Shown: piece by piece, positions 47,283-60,589 of the stretch
How positions within the stretch are numbered: position 1 is the first letter of the stretch
Layout: each line of letters begins with the position of its first letter
From: Pterobdella sp. o SKG-2022
Taxonomy: Eukaryota; Annelida; Clitellata; Hirudinida; Piscicolidae
Direction: 5' to 3'
Length of the DNA stretch: 64,000 bases
Assembly: GCA_964035795.1 (NCBI GenBank)
Contig: OZ038324.1
Coordinates: 5,432,510-5,496,509 of the forward strand
Notes under the pieces: model-generated
The model's input: the letters and a program-made list of their open reading frames with translations, nothing else
Database searches by the model: none
Told to the model about the DNA's origin: nothing
Program-made: the position numbers and the translations under genes

Positions 47283-50103
47283 ATGAGTGCAACGAGGGAA
47301 GAAATGATAAAAGAGTACCAGGTGGTTGTATAAACTATCAAATCTCTACATTTGATAATGTTTAAAAAACTCCTATCAATAACACGTTGGTATAGAATTT
47401 TTCTCAAACAGCAATTGGAGCTGGAAGAAGACATGCAGAAGGACAAAAAAGCATACATACAGCACAAGCTTCATCAACACTTCAAAAACCTCTCTGAACG
47501 GTTATCGTTAGTAACATTGATCAACGTCATTCCTTGTTGATTGCAAATTTGTGCTTACATTTCTCTTTAACCACGCATTTTTTAAATAAATATATTTTTA
47601 GTTTTCAATGTTAAAATTAACATCCAATCACAGTGTGTTTTCTCAGGAATTAAATTTGTAGCCAGCAATTTGCACGTCACATGAAACGCTTCATATATAA
47701 AAAAATTATTAATAAATGTATATCAAATTGTATTGTTGTTTCTGAGATAACCAAAACGTTATTGTTATATTTATTTAAAATGCCACCAGTGGTCAGGAAG
47801 ACCAAATAGAGGGTGAAGACGACGACGTAGATATGTCCACATACTTCAATGATATAAGTTACTTGTTTTTATATCAGATTTTAACAATAAATTAAGTTTA
47901 TAAGAAGAAAACAAATATTATAATGAGTTAGAAATACTATAATAATTTACAGCTGATTCATTACATTGTTTTTTGTTATATAAATAAAATAGTATCATTT
48001 CAGAAACCATTATTTCTATGAAAGAAAACATATCAAAAATGGAGGAAGAAATGGAAAAGGAAACGGAGGACAAGAAAAAAGAATACAAAGAAGTTCATGA
48101 AAAAGGTTGGTTCAAAGATCAATGAACATTGGTGTCTTTTTCTTATCCGTTATGTAGGTGTTATGGTTGCAATTTTCAACAATTTACACTGAAAATTCAG
48201 TACAATTTTTGGAATTTACAACTTAAATGAAGAGTCATTATGACATCAAGAATAATTATTTAAGAAAATTTTTCAGTAATGAAACTTTTAATATAAATAT
48301 AAATTAAATTTAATGTAAATATGAACAAAAGTGGAGAAGGAGATAGCCAAACAGGAAAAAGAGGAGTTGACTTTTTTGAAACACCTCAAAACAATCTTTC
48401 CATCAAAAAAATATCACCCTGAGTTTAATGTTAGTTTTAATTGTGTTTGAAAAAATTCATTTGAGAAAAACTAGTTGAACGATGTCAAAAATGAAACCTG
48501 AAAGATATAAATTATAACGTTTCGAGACAGTAACGTATTAAACAAAATTATTCTTAACTATAAAACTTTTAAAAAGAAATAGTTGAAAATAATTACTAAC
48601 TTTCCAAAACCATTAAAATCAATCAATTCAAAACCAATTAGTTAAAAACAATTATTTAACTAAAAACTCAAGGAGATAGAAGAGAAAATGAAGGCGATAA
48701 AGAAGAAAGATGAGGAAATGGAGGCATTGAGGTTATCTTGCCTACAAAAAGAAGTGGTGATCCATAAGATCATGAATGAAATAAGACTCAAGGTGGTATA
48801 ACTATTATCTTGTATGTGAGCTGTTCATCATAAAGATTTATTAAAAAAAGGGTTTACACCTTTTTTCATTGAATTCCTATGTATGCTTTGTTATTTATGA
48901 ACTTTCAATAATTTTAATATATAAGAATATAATTTTTTCCTCGAAAAACTAGAACAATTCGATTTTTATAATGCTCTCCGATAAGCATATATCGAATAAA
49001 TTAATAAGAAAAAACTCTTCCTCAAGTCAAAGCTAAGTGATGGTCTGGATGCGATGGATTTCGAGCAAGTTAGTGTTGAGAATTCCACACTGCTCATGAA
49101 TGTTGAAGATGTTAACGAGGTTGGTTGATGAGCTATAATATTTTTGACTGTGATATTCGATAATTAGGTTGGTTTATACTTCATCAATAGGTTGTCCTTT
49201 AAAACACAATTGTGTGCTTATGGTTCGGAATTGGTAGTTGGGTGGATGGAAGGATGAAAATAGGTGAATGATGAATAAAAGGAGCAGTTTTGGTTTATTA
49301 ATGGATGATACATTGTGAATGAACGAAATTTAAATTAGTATTTTCTATAGCGCCTTTCTTTAGAGTTCGAAACTCTCGTCTTTAACCTAATTCAGTGAAA
49401 ACACACTGCAGAGCAGGCGCTATTTGTCGGCTCAAAACGGGATTGAATCCGGTAATTTTAGAGAATTAGTTAATACTCTACCAGCAGAACTATAATGAGT
49501 ACTTTATAAAGTTACCTGATTAAAGCAGAAAATCTACTTTGAAATTCTTATAATTTTATGCCTTTTAAAATGTTTTTTTTTATTAAAAATCATTAACCTT
49601 AGGATTTAGAGAAAATAAAGAAGAAACTTTCAACATTGTGTGTTCAGTTAGGTCATTATAAGATGAAGATCAGTTTTTTACAGCAAGCAACTGAAAACCA
49701 AAATGAAGTCAATTTGAAGCTAGCTGAAACATTGAAAAATGTTTGTTTTAATTCATCCATAATTGTTATAATCAAGTTACAACATTGGAGACATTTATAT
49801 TAATTCTAAATTAAGTCAAAATCTATTTCGTTTTTTATGATGAAAACTTGGAAATTTCATTATTTTGAATGATTAACAACATAAATTTATACCATATTCT
49901 ACTACTTCAAGGAAAAAGAAACTCTTTCAACATTGAAACAGTCGCTAGAAAGTTTGAAAAAATGTAAATCTAAGTTAAAACAAGATATGGGACTGAAACA
50001 AAAACCAAGTTTAAGAGTAGATATGCAACGAGATCAGATTAAAGTTGCTGAATTGCATGAAGAAATTGAGAAACTTAAAGAAGAACTAGATAATATAATT
50101 TAA
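47283..50103 (+). CDS. CFAP184: Ciliary coiled-coil protein, CFAP184/CCDC96-like
   Basis: Nine exons in phase: 47283-47321, 47412-47500, 47790-47857, 48004-48105, 48332-48429, 48673-48792, 49027-49119, 49603-49740 and 49912-50103. They total 939 nt, 312 aa. Nearly all of it is charged heptad coiled coil. The stretch KLSDGLDAMDFEQVSVEN followed by EDVNEDLEKIKKKL corresponds to the LADGL..IDFEQLKIEN..EERNEELLKLRKKI core I recall for CCDC96, in the CCDC96/CCDC113 domain. That complex ties radial spokes to the nexin-dynein regulatory complex in motile cilia. The protein is much shorter than human CCDC96 because the long acidic N-terminus is absent; an upstream exon could have been missed. AATAAA lies at 50196-50201. 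CCDC113 is the alternative. Confidence 0.8.
49335..49497 (-). mobile_element. tRNA-derived SINE, copy 5
   Basis: Minus-strand copy in a CFAP184 intron. GGGATTGAATCCGGTAA marks the B box, ACTCTACCAGCAGAACTATA the A-box side, and GTGAAAACACACTGCAGAGC the body. The body is diverged from the 42045 copy. Confidence 0.75.
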
Positions 50104-50369
50104 ATATTTTTGCAGCATTAAAAAAAAATTTATTATTTATAAATTAATTATTTAAAACAAAAATTTTTATTTTGAAATAAGATTTCAAATTTTTAAATAA
50201 ACCAAATGCTGTTCCTAACTTTCCTTATGTAACTGATCGTTTAAACCTGAAGTTACGAGTTTTGTAACAAAATAAAGTAATTTGTAAAAAAATTATTTAA
50301 ATAATTTCAGTATTTAAAAAAGTTTTAAAATAAAGTTGAATTGTAAATATCATTAAAAAGAAGATTCAA
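50104..50369. other. Gap between CFAP184 and PLA2G6
   Basis: 266 bp on the same strand containing the CFAP184 poly(A) signal (AATAAA 50196-50201) and the putative PLA2G6 promoter. No splice-leader acceptor arrangement is evident. Confidence 0.5.
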
Positions 50370-53300
50370 ATGACACTTTTTAAAACATTAGCCAACTATC
50401 TGATGGGCAGTGTTGATGCCAAAGCTAAATTCATTGTGTCTGAAATCACATCAGTTTCTATAGCAAAGTAAAAAATCATAAGTATTTTTTATAAATTAAT
50501 TAAAAACTTATGATCTAATTTCATCACTCTTATGATAATTGAAATGCACAATTGAAAATTCCAGCTCTGATATGATACTGCAAAATGATCAGTTGAAACT
50601 GATTAAAGACAGGACTATTTACAAAGTTATCTATGCCCCAACACAGCAACCTAAAAAAGCTTTTGTGTTTGTGTTTTATAATTAAATAACTACATATGTA
50701 TGTAAATAACTAAATTATCTATAGGCAGAGAAACATATCTCTAGGTAGATAAATATATAAAAATGAGACGTTTAGGTAAATAAAAATGATATAAATAACT
50801 TTAAATTTAACAAAATATTCTGATATTTAATAATTTTTATTTTTGCTAAATAATCATTTTTATTATGTTTTTTGCAGCCTATTTTACCACAATGACTTGG
50901 ATGAGGCCATGGACAGCTTTACCATGCTAGATAAAAAAGTGAGTAAAGTTTATTTCAAGTGCTTAAATATATTCATTAATGTATAAGTATAGTATATGGG
51001 ACTATAGGAAAGATCAAAAAAAAACCACATACACATACACAAACACACACACACACACAGATTCACAGCATTCTAGAGTGTTCCAAAGATTTGAACAATG
51101 TAGCAAGCCTCCAGAAGATCTCCGATGCTGTATTTCTACATCCAAGTTAATGACAGCCACAATATATGATTATTGATGATGATTTTTCTTTCAAAGTCTT
51201 TGTGTCCTTTATTAGTAGAGTGGCACATGTGAAATAATATAAATACTAGCAACAACAATATTTAAATGACATGAATCGTGAGAATATATAAATAAAAATC
51301 AATTAAACTAAAATAATTTTTTTTATAATAATATATCAAAAAATAATAAAAAAAACAATCTATTTCTAAATTAATAGCATACAACAGTCTACAAGTGTCT
51401 ATTGTAGCTGGAGCCATGGATTGTATCAACAACAAGGAGTTTGCCACTCCCATGTATAAAATATTTTATTATTTATGTTGTTATTCTTATTATCATTGTT
51501 ATTTTCACCGTTATATTAGTAGAGGATAAGGATGATCGTTATTATTTTTCAATCTCACTAGCAACACACACAAACAGATTAGCCAATGAACAAGAAGCAT
51601 CCAAAGGCAAGACAGCTTTAATGGTTGCCATAGAAACAGAAAACAAAGAACTGATACAAGCGGTCACATGTATTGAAGGAATGAATCTGAATTTATTTGA
51701 CCTGGAAGGGAATTCCTGTTTCCACTATGCTTCTGCCTCTTGTGATCCTTCCATTATCAAGGTGATGATGATGGTGATTATAGGTGCTGATGATGATGAT
51801 TATGATTATAGAGGGTAGTGATGATGATGATGATGGAGAAATTAAATAATGAAATATTAACTAATTTTCAGATATCAAATTTTAAAACGCTAATAAAAAC
51901 AATGAAGATACAAATAGTAACACTAAAAAATATACGTACATAATACTGGTGCTAATGCTGATGATACAGATTTTAGCTTCAATGAATGCCAGTCCCTTGA
52001 ACCACCTTAACAATGAAGGTAAGCTTTTAATCAAATACAATATCCCAAGCATGTAAGGTTAGAAATTAAAATTAAAACAAAAGTAAGGTATTACTTAGTA
52101 CTGTATAATAGTTGGTGAAATACAAAATTATGTTAATAATATTGAGCATGATTAGTATCACAATGACGTATAAAATGTGTGGTACTTTGGTGGCAGGAGA
52201 GTCTGCACTGCACGTCGCCTGCCGTTATAACAAGCCCGACAATGTGGAAATGCTTATGAGGTTGATATTGATTTCTTTATATTATTATTTTTTCAACTTT
52301 TAATCGTCAAGACTGAGGGTTTACACAGCTACATTTTGTTTTATAAAACTATAATTTTCGAAAAGTATAAATTATTGAAAAACAAAGATATATAAAATGG
52401 CTTCAAAAGATACATACGATGTCTTTAAAAGATACATACAGTCTTTTAAGAGATAAAAGATACATACGATGTTTTTAAAAATTATATTATAAAATTTTTT
52501 TTTTGTTATCTATTCATTTAATTATTATTTTTGTTCAATGTTATTTTTGTTATGTTTTTTTTTCTTCGTTTATCGTCTCTATAGTCCCATTTTTATGGGG
52601 TTAGACGCGAATTATTGTCCCGCACGGGATCGAACGCGGTAACTTTTGATAATTAATCTAATTCTCTGCCAGCTGAGCTAATCAGACTTATTATTTTTAT
52701 CATAATTATGTTTACTTTATAATTATAAATTATTAATATCATTTTTATATACGCTTTTATCTATCTATCTATGTTCCTATTTTAAAACCTAATTTCTAAA
52801 ACAGCCGAGCACTTTTCAGTTACTGATTCATATTGTTTTCATGTCACTTCATGGCTAGGTGGAAAGTTGACCCGTTCTTGTCGAAGGCCAAAAACTACCC
52901 TTTACACACCGCTCTTCTTCACAACTCTATCGAGTAATTTTATTTTTATTTTGTTTTTCCCAAGCCAAAGCAAAATAACAAAATTTTTCAATGCTAAATG
53001 TTTTCATTATAAAGTACGGAGCTTTTCGTCAACAATGTAATATTTTTATGTGGGTTCATAATTTTAACTATACAGTAGTATTTATAATTGCATTATAACT
53101 CCTATTTTTTATTGAAATGCTATTTTAATAAGAATTAAAATCAAAAATGTTGATTGATCAACACGGGGCTTGCATTCCATAAGTTGAACTCACATCGTCA
53201 AACTATGACCAGTTAATGAATGTTTGAGTTGGCTTCTTTCCATAATAAATTGTTTCATCTCAGTGTACATGCTATTTTATTTTTTTTGTCTTAATATTAT

Positions 53301-56130
53301 CTATATTATATTCACAAAAAATTATATATTTTTTTGTTTTAATTCAGTTATAATAATAATAATAATAAATATTGTCATAAAAACGTCTTAAAGGAGTTTA
53401 AAAGTGTTGTTAAGTTGGAAGCCAAGTATCATGAAGTTGAAGGGGTCCGCAGGCAAGTCTCCTCTGCATTTGGCGTCCAATAAGGAGGTGAAGAAAAAGA
53501 GGATGATGAAGGGGTGATGATGATGATGCAGTGGATGTTATCAATGTGTTTTAAAACACTCACTTGCACACACAAACCCACACACACACAGATGGTGGAG
53601 TTCTTATTGCAGCAGGGATGTCAGATGGAGGAGAGGAATGAAGAGGGATTGACCCCTCTGTTGAGCTTCATCCTCCTTAATAACTACCAGGTATTGGAAC
53701 CATTCATAATATGATTATATTTTTGCACATGTCCCGGTGACTGGGGTTGACAGCGGTCAGTCTAGATTATTGATACTATTTATAGCAGCTCAATATGGTT
53801 AATTCATGGAAGCTCCATTAGCTTCTCTGTTTTTTATAATTTTTTTACCAAGTCTTCTAATTGAATCAATATTATACTTATGATATTTTCATTAATAGCG
53901 TTCATTATTATTGTTATTTTTATCATCGATATTATTCTATTTTGCTTTTTTCCAACAAGGTGTCAATACTGTTACTGACTCGAGGGGCTAATGTGCAAGC
54001 CAGGGACCACATGGACAATGGGGCCCTACATTTTGCCGTTTTGGTCCGTATCTACATTAATATTAACATTAATAGTAAAAGTTATTATTGTGTTTAGCAT
54101 AAGAGATATTTATCTATCTATTGATTCAAAATGACACTGATGTTGTGAACAGTCAGACAACGTGGACATGGTGAAGTTGGTGATCGTCTTCGGCTCGGAC
54201 TTGAACCTGTGCAACTCGGATTCGTTTTCACCCAGGCACCTCGCTGTCACCACAAAATTGGAAAACAGGCGAGTGCCAATATCTATCAACTTTTCTCTTA
54301 AAAGTTCTTCCAATGATGTTTCCAATAATAGGCAATAAGCAGAATAATATAGATGTAAATAATATATTTGATAATTTTATAAATATGATATTTAAAATAA
54401 TAATAAGTGCTTCCATATTATAATATATATTAGTTTAAACAATGATATTGCAATAAATACTATTACTACTACTACTAATACTACTACTACTATTAATAAT
54501 AATGCCAAATAAAAACGACAACGGCCACAGGGACAGAATCTTATACCACTTGAACGAGGCTGGAGCAACCAGATGTAGCCATGACAAGGTGTCATCATTA
54601 ACATTATCTTCACAATTATTATAACTGGTGTTGTAGTTCAAATGCATCCAACTTGACTCTTGCGCTTGCAAGCTGTTTTTCAACCACTTAATCATTATAG
54701 TTCAGTGGCAGGTGCTTTTGTCATTCGGTTCGACAAATGATCCTAAACATTATCCGCAAATTATTATTATTATTTTTATTATTATTGTTAGTATTATTAT
54801 TATGGAAGAAATATCTCGGCTACAGATAGGATGCAGTGATGGTTGTGTGTGGTCAGGCACATTCAATGGCAGCAAGGTGGAAAAGGATCTGTCGTCTTCC
54901 AATTCAAACTACAACATGCCTCCTTATGTTGGTTGGTTGCCGAGGTGTTGATGCTTGTGTTGTAATGATTAATCGTTGTTTTGACGCTGATATAATTTCT
55001 GATGATGTTTTTAATGAAAATAGCAAGATTGATGCTAAATTCAAATATTAATTTTTTATTTCCGTTATAATGGTACTATAAAACGATGAACAATGATTGT
55101 GCTCATTAGTATCATGATGCTGAGAATGATGACGATGGTGATAGTTACTTGAAGCTTTACACAATCCTTGCAGTCGAGGAATACAAGACGTTCAAATGTT
55201 GTTTTGATGCTGCCTTGGAGAGGATGCTGAAGGGATATGTGGAGGATAAGAAGACCAAAAAGAAGACTTCCAGATCTGGAGATCGGGTTGGTGGCTAGGG
55301 TTATGGTAGAGAAGTTTAATTTTTGAATAAGGAATAATGGATGAGTGAATAAGGTTGGAATGATTTATGGTAGACAAATGGTGAATGTGTAATAGGAGAT
55401 GTTTGAATGATAAACTGATGATGTGTGAAGGGTAGAAGAGGGATGGTGGCTGGTGGTGGTGGATGGATGGATGATAATCTTCAACAATTTTTCACGTCGA
55501 TTTATGAAAAAATTTTATTACATTTATTGAGAAAAACAACAGCTATAACTTTCGATAAGTTTAGCCTTATCATAAAAAATTAGTGAAAAAGTTTATTTAG
55601 TAACTATGGTTAAAAAGCAATTTAAACAAAGACTATAAGTATGGAAATTGGGTTATTAACTAATTTGAAAATTAATTTATTTTTCAATGCTTTCATTTCA
55701 ATGTTAACTTGTGGCTTCAATACAACTCAGGTGCTATGTCTGGATGGAGGGGGGATAAGAGGTCTCATTTCGATACAGGTTGGCGCCACCTTCTTCAACG
55801 TCGATTTAATTATTATTATTTAATTAACTTAATATTCCACTTTGACTTTATTTCACATTCTTTTCACTCTTATCCATTTCCTTTTCATCAATAGCTTTTT
55901 TGCGATCTTTTTTTAGTTTTTTTTCTATCCTTTTTATCTTCACCTCTTCCCGATCTTCCACTCTTGTAGATCTTGATGGCGTTAGAAGGAATCTCAGGCA
56001 AACCGATGCACGAGTTGTTTGATTGGATAGCTGGCACCTCCACTGGGGGCATCATCGCTGTTGGACTTTTGCAACGTTTGTGTGTGTGTTTGTGGGAATT
56101 ATAGGGCGTGAAACTAATTTGATAACACAC

Positions 56131-56215
<85 letters not shown>

Positions 56216-58976
56216 AACACACACCACACACAAACACAAAGGAAAAACTTTGAAATTCTTGTTGAACGCTTACTTCGCCCTCAAGAACACAGTGTTCAAA
56301 GGAAAGAGGCCCTATGATTCAGATGTTAGAAATAATGAAGTAATAGTTTCAGAATAAGGAAGTAAATTCTGTAATAGTAAAATAACAGTTTTAAAATAAT
56401 AATGACTATCACAAAAAATAACATTATCAAAAATAATAACAATAATAATTCCAAACATTAGTTTTTTTTAATAGCAAAAATAATATTTGACAATTGTTTG
56501 AAAAATGAATCTGGTGATCAGGTGCTGGAGAAGTTGATAAAGGAGTCTTATGGGGAGTACACCAAGATGTCTGACATCACTTCTCCCAAGTAAAACTTCC
56601 TTGTCTTGTTGCCATTTATCCCTCCTTCAACAACAAAATCAAACAACATTTGAACTATTGAAAAATATCAAACCACTACAAAATTTTAAATAATTATAAG
56701 ATATATAAAAAAACAATAACACATCATCACAACACACCACTACCATAAGGCCCCACACCACCACCACAACGCACCACACCATAAATTACCAATCTCGTAC
56801 TTGCCCCACTTCACAGATTGATGTTGTTTTCTACACTGGTAGACCGAATACCAGCCAAGTTGCAAATCTTCCGCAACTACTCCCACCCAGTAGGAAGCCA
56901 CGACAGCGTTCCATCCCCGTTCAAACAGTTCCCTCCCGTGCCCAAACCTGAAGGTGCTGTGAGGGGTAGGGTTTTTTGGAATACTGGTTGTGATGACGAT
57001 GATATTAATGAGGATAATAATTTAATAATGTTAAAAATAATATTTTAGTATGAGTATATTACATTTTAATAAAAACAAACATGTTGAGATTGTTTTAGTT
57101 ACTTGACGATTATTTCTTCTGCTATTGTCGGTCCGTATAGCTCAGAGGAAAAAAATTAGACTAATTAGCTAGAGTTATCGGATTCGATCCCGGGTGGCCC
57201 GACAATTAACACCTGTTCCACAAAGTGTTTTCGCTTCATTAAATTTGTAGAAAGCGATTTGATTTATATGCAAAAGCGCTTTATAAATACCGCATTAAAT
57301 ATATCGGGAAGGTTTGTTTAATATAATTAATGGATTAAATGCAGTGTTTAAAAAAATAAAAAAAATAATAAACGCCTTTGAAGCAAATTTTTTTGTGAAT
57401 TGTGCGCTATAAAAATCTTAATAAGAATAATATTTTTTTTTCCATAAATGTAGTGAAAAAAATTTTAATTATAATGATGATGCAAATATAATGATAATGG
57501 TTATAATATTCACATATAATAAAGTAATAATAATGGTCACTGTTATTAATTACGACATCAGAGCAGTATGTGTGGCAGGCGGTCAGAGCTACGGGGGCTG
57601 CTCCCACCTTTTTCCGGTCCTTCGGCAGGCAAGTTTGAATAATTAATATTATAATGAAACAATAAAAAAGATAATAATAAAAATAAAAAATAGCAACAAT
57701 AATTAAAAAAAAACATTAAAACAACAATAACTACAATAATAGTAAAAATAATAATCTCAGATATTTGGATGGAGGCCTGATGTCCAACAATCCAACCCTC
57801 GACTGCCTTACTGAAATTACCAACTATAATGAGTCACTCATTACACATGTCAATAAGAATATTAATAAGTTCATTATTATTATTTATGTTATTATTAGTA
57901 TTCTCATTATAATTCATGTTATTTTTATTGTTATTGTTATATTCCCCCATAGGACCCCAACATCAACCCCCCACCCATCCATGTGGTAGTCTCCATCGGC
58001 ACAGGTCAAACACCTATCAGGTAACACCATCCATCTTCATACCACCACTTACTCCTAACGTCAATTCAACCTCCCGTCATTCTTCCGTCTTCATCTCAAC
58101 CTTCTTTTTAGTTAATTTTTTCAAATCTTTTTTCCTCCATCATTTTATCTTAATTTTCATTTATTCTTTTTTCTTCTTTTTCTTTCTTTTTTTTCTCTAC
58201 CTTTTCTTCTTCTTTTTTCTCTTCCTCCTCATCTTCCTCCTTTTCTTATAACAGGTTCATGGAGGAGTGCGACATCTACCGACCAGGAGCCATCTGGGAT
58301 GTGTCGAAGGTTATCACTGGAGCTAAGAATCTGGGAGAAATCATGTTCTATCAGGTAATTCAATAATGATGATAGTAATAATAATAAAAACAATAATAGT
58401 AATAATAAAAATTTTTTTAATGATATTATTATAAAAGTTTTTATATTTTTGCCACCATCTTTTCATTCTCACAGGCAACAAATAGTGATGGCACTGCGGT
58501 CTTTAGATCTTCTGGCTGGTGCAACTCTATCAAAGCTCCTTACTTCCGGTTGAAAAATAAAAAAAACAAAATTACTTTAGTTGCGTTTGTTATTTTTATT
58601 ATTATTTTGCAGATTCAATCCTCCCCTCGAAAACTTTGTGCCTCTTGACGCCATGGACGATGAAGTAGATATATTTATTTACCTACCTTCACTCTATCAT
58701 TTCATCACTCACCTCTCTTCACTCTATCATGTCATCATTCACTAAATACAGCTTTGTTCTTCATTTACCTCCCTTCATTCATTTCACTCATTTATTCATT
58801 TCCATATTCATCAATTCAATGCTCTACTCATCTCGCACCACCCTTGCACCATCCATCCCACATTACCTATCCTTCATCACCCACACCAGGTGTTGGTGAA
58901 CATGATGTGGGAAGTGCAATGTTACTTGCAGACCTGCCACGAACAGCTTGTGCAACTTGTTCAACTTCTCCACTGA
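50370..58976 (+). CDS. PLA2G6: Calcium-independent phospholipase A2 (iPLA2-beta, group VIA)
   Basis: 28 exons in phase, 2472 nt, 823 aa (human 806): 50370-50467, 50565-50666, 50878-50938, 51061-51145, 51378-51453, 51578-51761, 51970-52018, 52197-52260, 52859-52933, 53394-53487, 53592-53690, 53960-54043, 54153-54268, 54531-54588, 54826-54927, 55155-55286, 55731-55778, 55970-56075, 56242-56339, 56522-56589, 56817-56953, 57562-57628, 57761-57848, 57953-58020, 58255-58354, 58475-58548, 58613-58664 and 58890-58976. Ankyrin repeats cover about residues 140-400 (GESALHVACRYNKPDNVEML, GKSPLHLASNKE, NGALHFAV). The patatin lipase domain begins at about 494 with the glycine-rich nucleotide/oxyanion loop LCLDGGGIRG. 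It continues with LFDWIAGTSTGG (nucleophile Ser at about 533) and YLDGGLMSNNPTLD (catalytic Asp at about 671). It hydrolyses the sn-2 acyl chain of phospholipids in the cytosol and at membranes. Two introns use GC donors (54269 and 57629). Confidence 0.95.
52402..52475 (+). repeat. Short tandem repeat in a PLA2G6 intron
   Basis: Three imperfect copies of AAAAGATACATACGATGTCTT follow one another between 52402 and about 52475. Confidence 0.75.
52573..52690 (-). mobile_element. tRNA-derived SINE, copy 6 (truncated head)
   Basis: Minus-strand copy in a PLA2G6 intron. CGCACGGGATCGAACGCGG and TTCTCTGCCAGCTGAGCTA preserve the tRNA-like head. The body is lost after the GTCCCA region. Confidence 0.7.
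55540..55582 (-). repeat. Short palindromic repeat, copy 5
   Basis: On the minus strand: TTATGATAAGGCTAAACTTA, then TCGAAAGTTATAGC. It lies in a PLA2G6 intron. Confidence 0.75.
56133..56210. repeat. (AC)39 microsatellite in a PLA2G6 intron
   Basis: A perfect AC run, extended imperfectly to the acceptor AG at 56240-56241. The intron is only 166 bp, so the repeat makes up about half of it. Confidence 0.95.
57127..57300 (+). mobile_element. tRNA-derived SINE, copy 7
   Basis: Plus-strand copy in a PLA2G6 intron. The head GTCGGTCCGTATAGCTCAG is a recognisable A box and CGGATTCGATCCCGGG the B box. The body CGCTTCATTAAATTTGTAG leads to the tail AAAGCGCTTTATAAATACCG. Confidence 0.9.
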
Positions 58977-59783
58977 CTTTTCACTTTCTCACCAAACTCC
59001 ACATTCTAAACTGACTCAACCCAATTTTTTAACTTTCAAGGTTCATTTCCACTTCGATCTGCCATGTTCACCTCAATCTGACTTTTGTTAGTTTTTCGAT
59101 GAATTTTTATTGCATAACTTTTTTTAAGTTTTAGTGCTTAAGTTGAGTTTCCATAAATGTTTATTGAATTCATTTTTTCTTTCGTTCTATTTTTAAATGG
59201 TTAGTGAATATTATTTATTTTTACATGTTATATTTCTACATTATCATCTATACTTTTCATCATCATCATCTCTCTTTACCACCCAGTTCACAAACCCTAT
59301 TATACCTAGATGTCCCTCAATATAAACATTAGCCTGATATAAGCATTGAAATGATTTTTATATATAAAAATGAAAAAATCATAATATAGTGATTTTCATA
59401 TAGTAATAATAATAAAAATAATAATATTTTGATTTTTTAATAATACTGATAATAATACACATCATCATCACCATAACTATCATCAACATTATCCACTTAG
59501 CATCTTAAACACATTCTAGACCTTTTGGCATTTATATTATTATTGCTATTATTTTATAATTCATATTATTTCCATTTACATTTTTCATCTGTTGCATGGT
59601 ATCATCGTATTGCGTCCGTTTTCATGGTAGCATGGGTTGTAATGTGGGGACTAATGATGTTTTCGATTTATTCAAATCGTTATAGAAGCTTTCATAATGA
59701 ATGATGAATGATAGAAATAACAACAATAATAATAGTAATAATAATAAAAATGAGATAGGTTAATAAGCAATATGTTTTTGTAA

Positions 59784-59960
59784 CGATGATGATGATGTTG
59801 ATAATGCTGGTTATGACAGTACAAATGATGATGATGTTGATAATGCTGGTTATGACAGTACAGATGATGATGATGATGGTGGTGGTGGTGAGAATGATGA
59901 TGATGGTGGTGGTGGTGAGAATGATGATGATGATGGTGATGATAATGATGATGAATGATT
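59784..59960 (+). repeat. GATGAT minisatellite with two unit types
   Basis: Two copies of a roughly 42-bp unit (GATGATGATGTTGATAATGC, then TGGTTATGACAGTACA) are followed by two copies of a roughly 27-bp unit (GATGATGATGGTGGTGGTGG, then TGAGAAT). The frames over it encode only His/Met/Asp runs. Confidence 0.9.
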
Positions 59961-60589
59961 CCGGTTAACATCTTACAGTGTTCCATTTTTGAAAGCGTCG
60001 CTATAAGTGTTTTTTTTTTTGGGATTTTTGAATAATTTATATTCGTTATTAAGTCTTACTAATATTTATTCTTATAGCTATTTTTTTTGCTTTATGCTCG
60101 CTTTGAAGCAGCTTATAGAGTTCAGTTAATGTAATAATATCAATAAAAAATAGTTTTATCAATAAAATAAAATAAGATTATCAACAATAAAAAAAAATAA
60201 TAAAAATGGTAGTAACAATAAATATATAAATAAAAAAAAAAAAATAATTAAAATTAATTATTGTTTTATTCGTTTTACGATTTCATGATTTGTATATCAG
60301 AAGACAAAAGGAATAATCTGTATAAAGAATTAAGTATAACGAAGGAAAAAATAAGGTTAGGACGGAGTAATATAAATAAAAAAATAATAAAAGTATAAAA
60401 ATAATTATAATATAATAATGATAATGAAATACTAGTTTACTGTTCACGAATAATATTTTTGATGGAATTGATATTTTCGACCAATAAACAGTGAATGCAC
60501 TTGATTTCCAGCCAATAATAAACAATAATTCATAAAATTGGAACAAAATATTCATTGCTGTAAATAAATATATCTCATTTGTTTTAGTC

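Noticed and set aside
56023..56253. His/Thr and Val/Cys repeat frames
   Set aside because: Translation of the AC microsatellite in both strands.
47283..58976. Operon of CFAP184 and PLA2G6
   Set aside because: Same strand with a 266-bp gap, but the upstream gene has its own poly(A) signal and no trans-splice acceptor is evident.
59672..59986. His-rich and Met-rich frames
   Set aside because: Translation of the GATGAT minisatellite.
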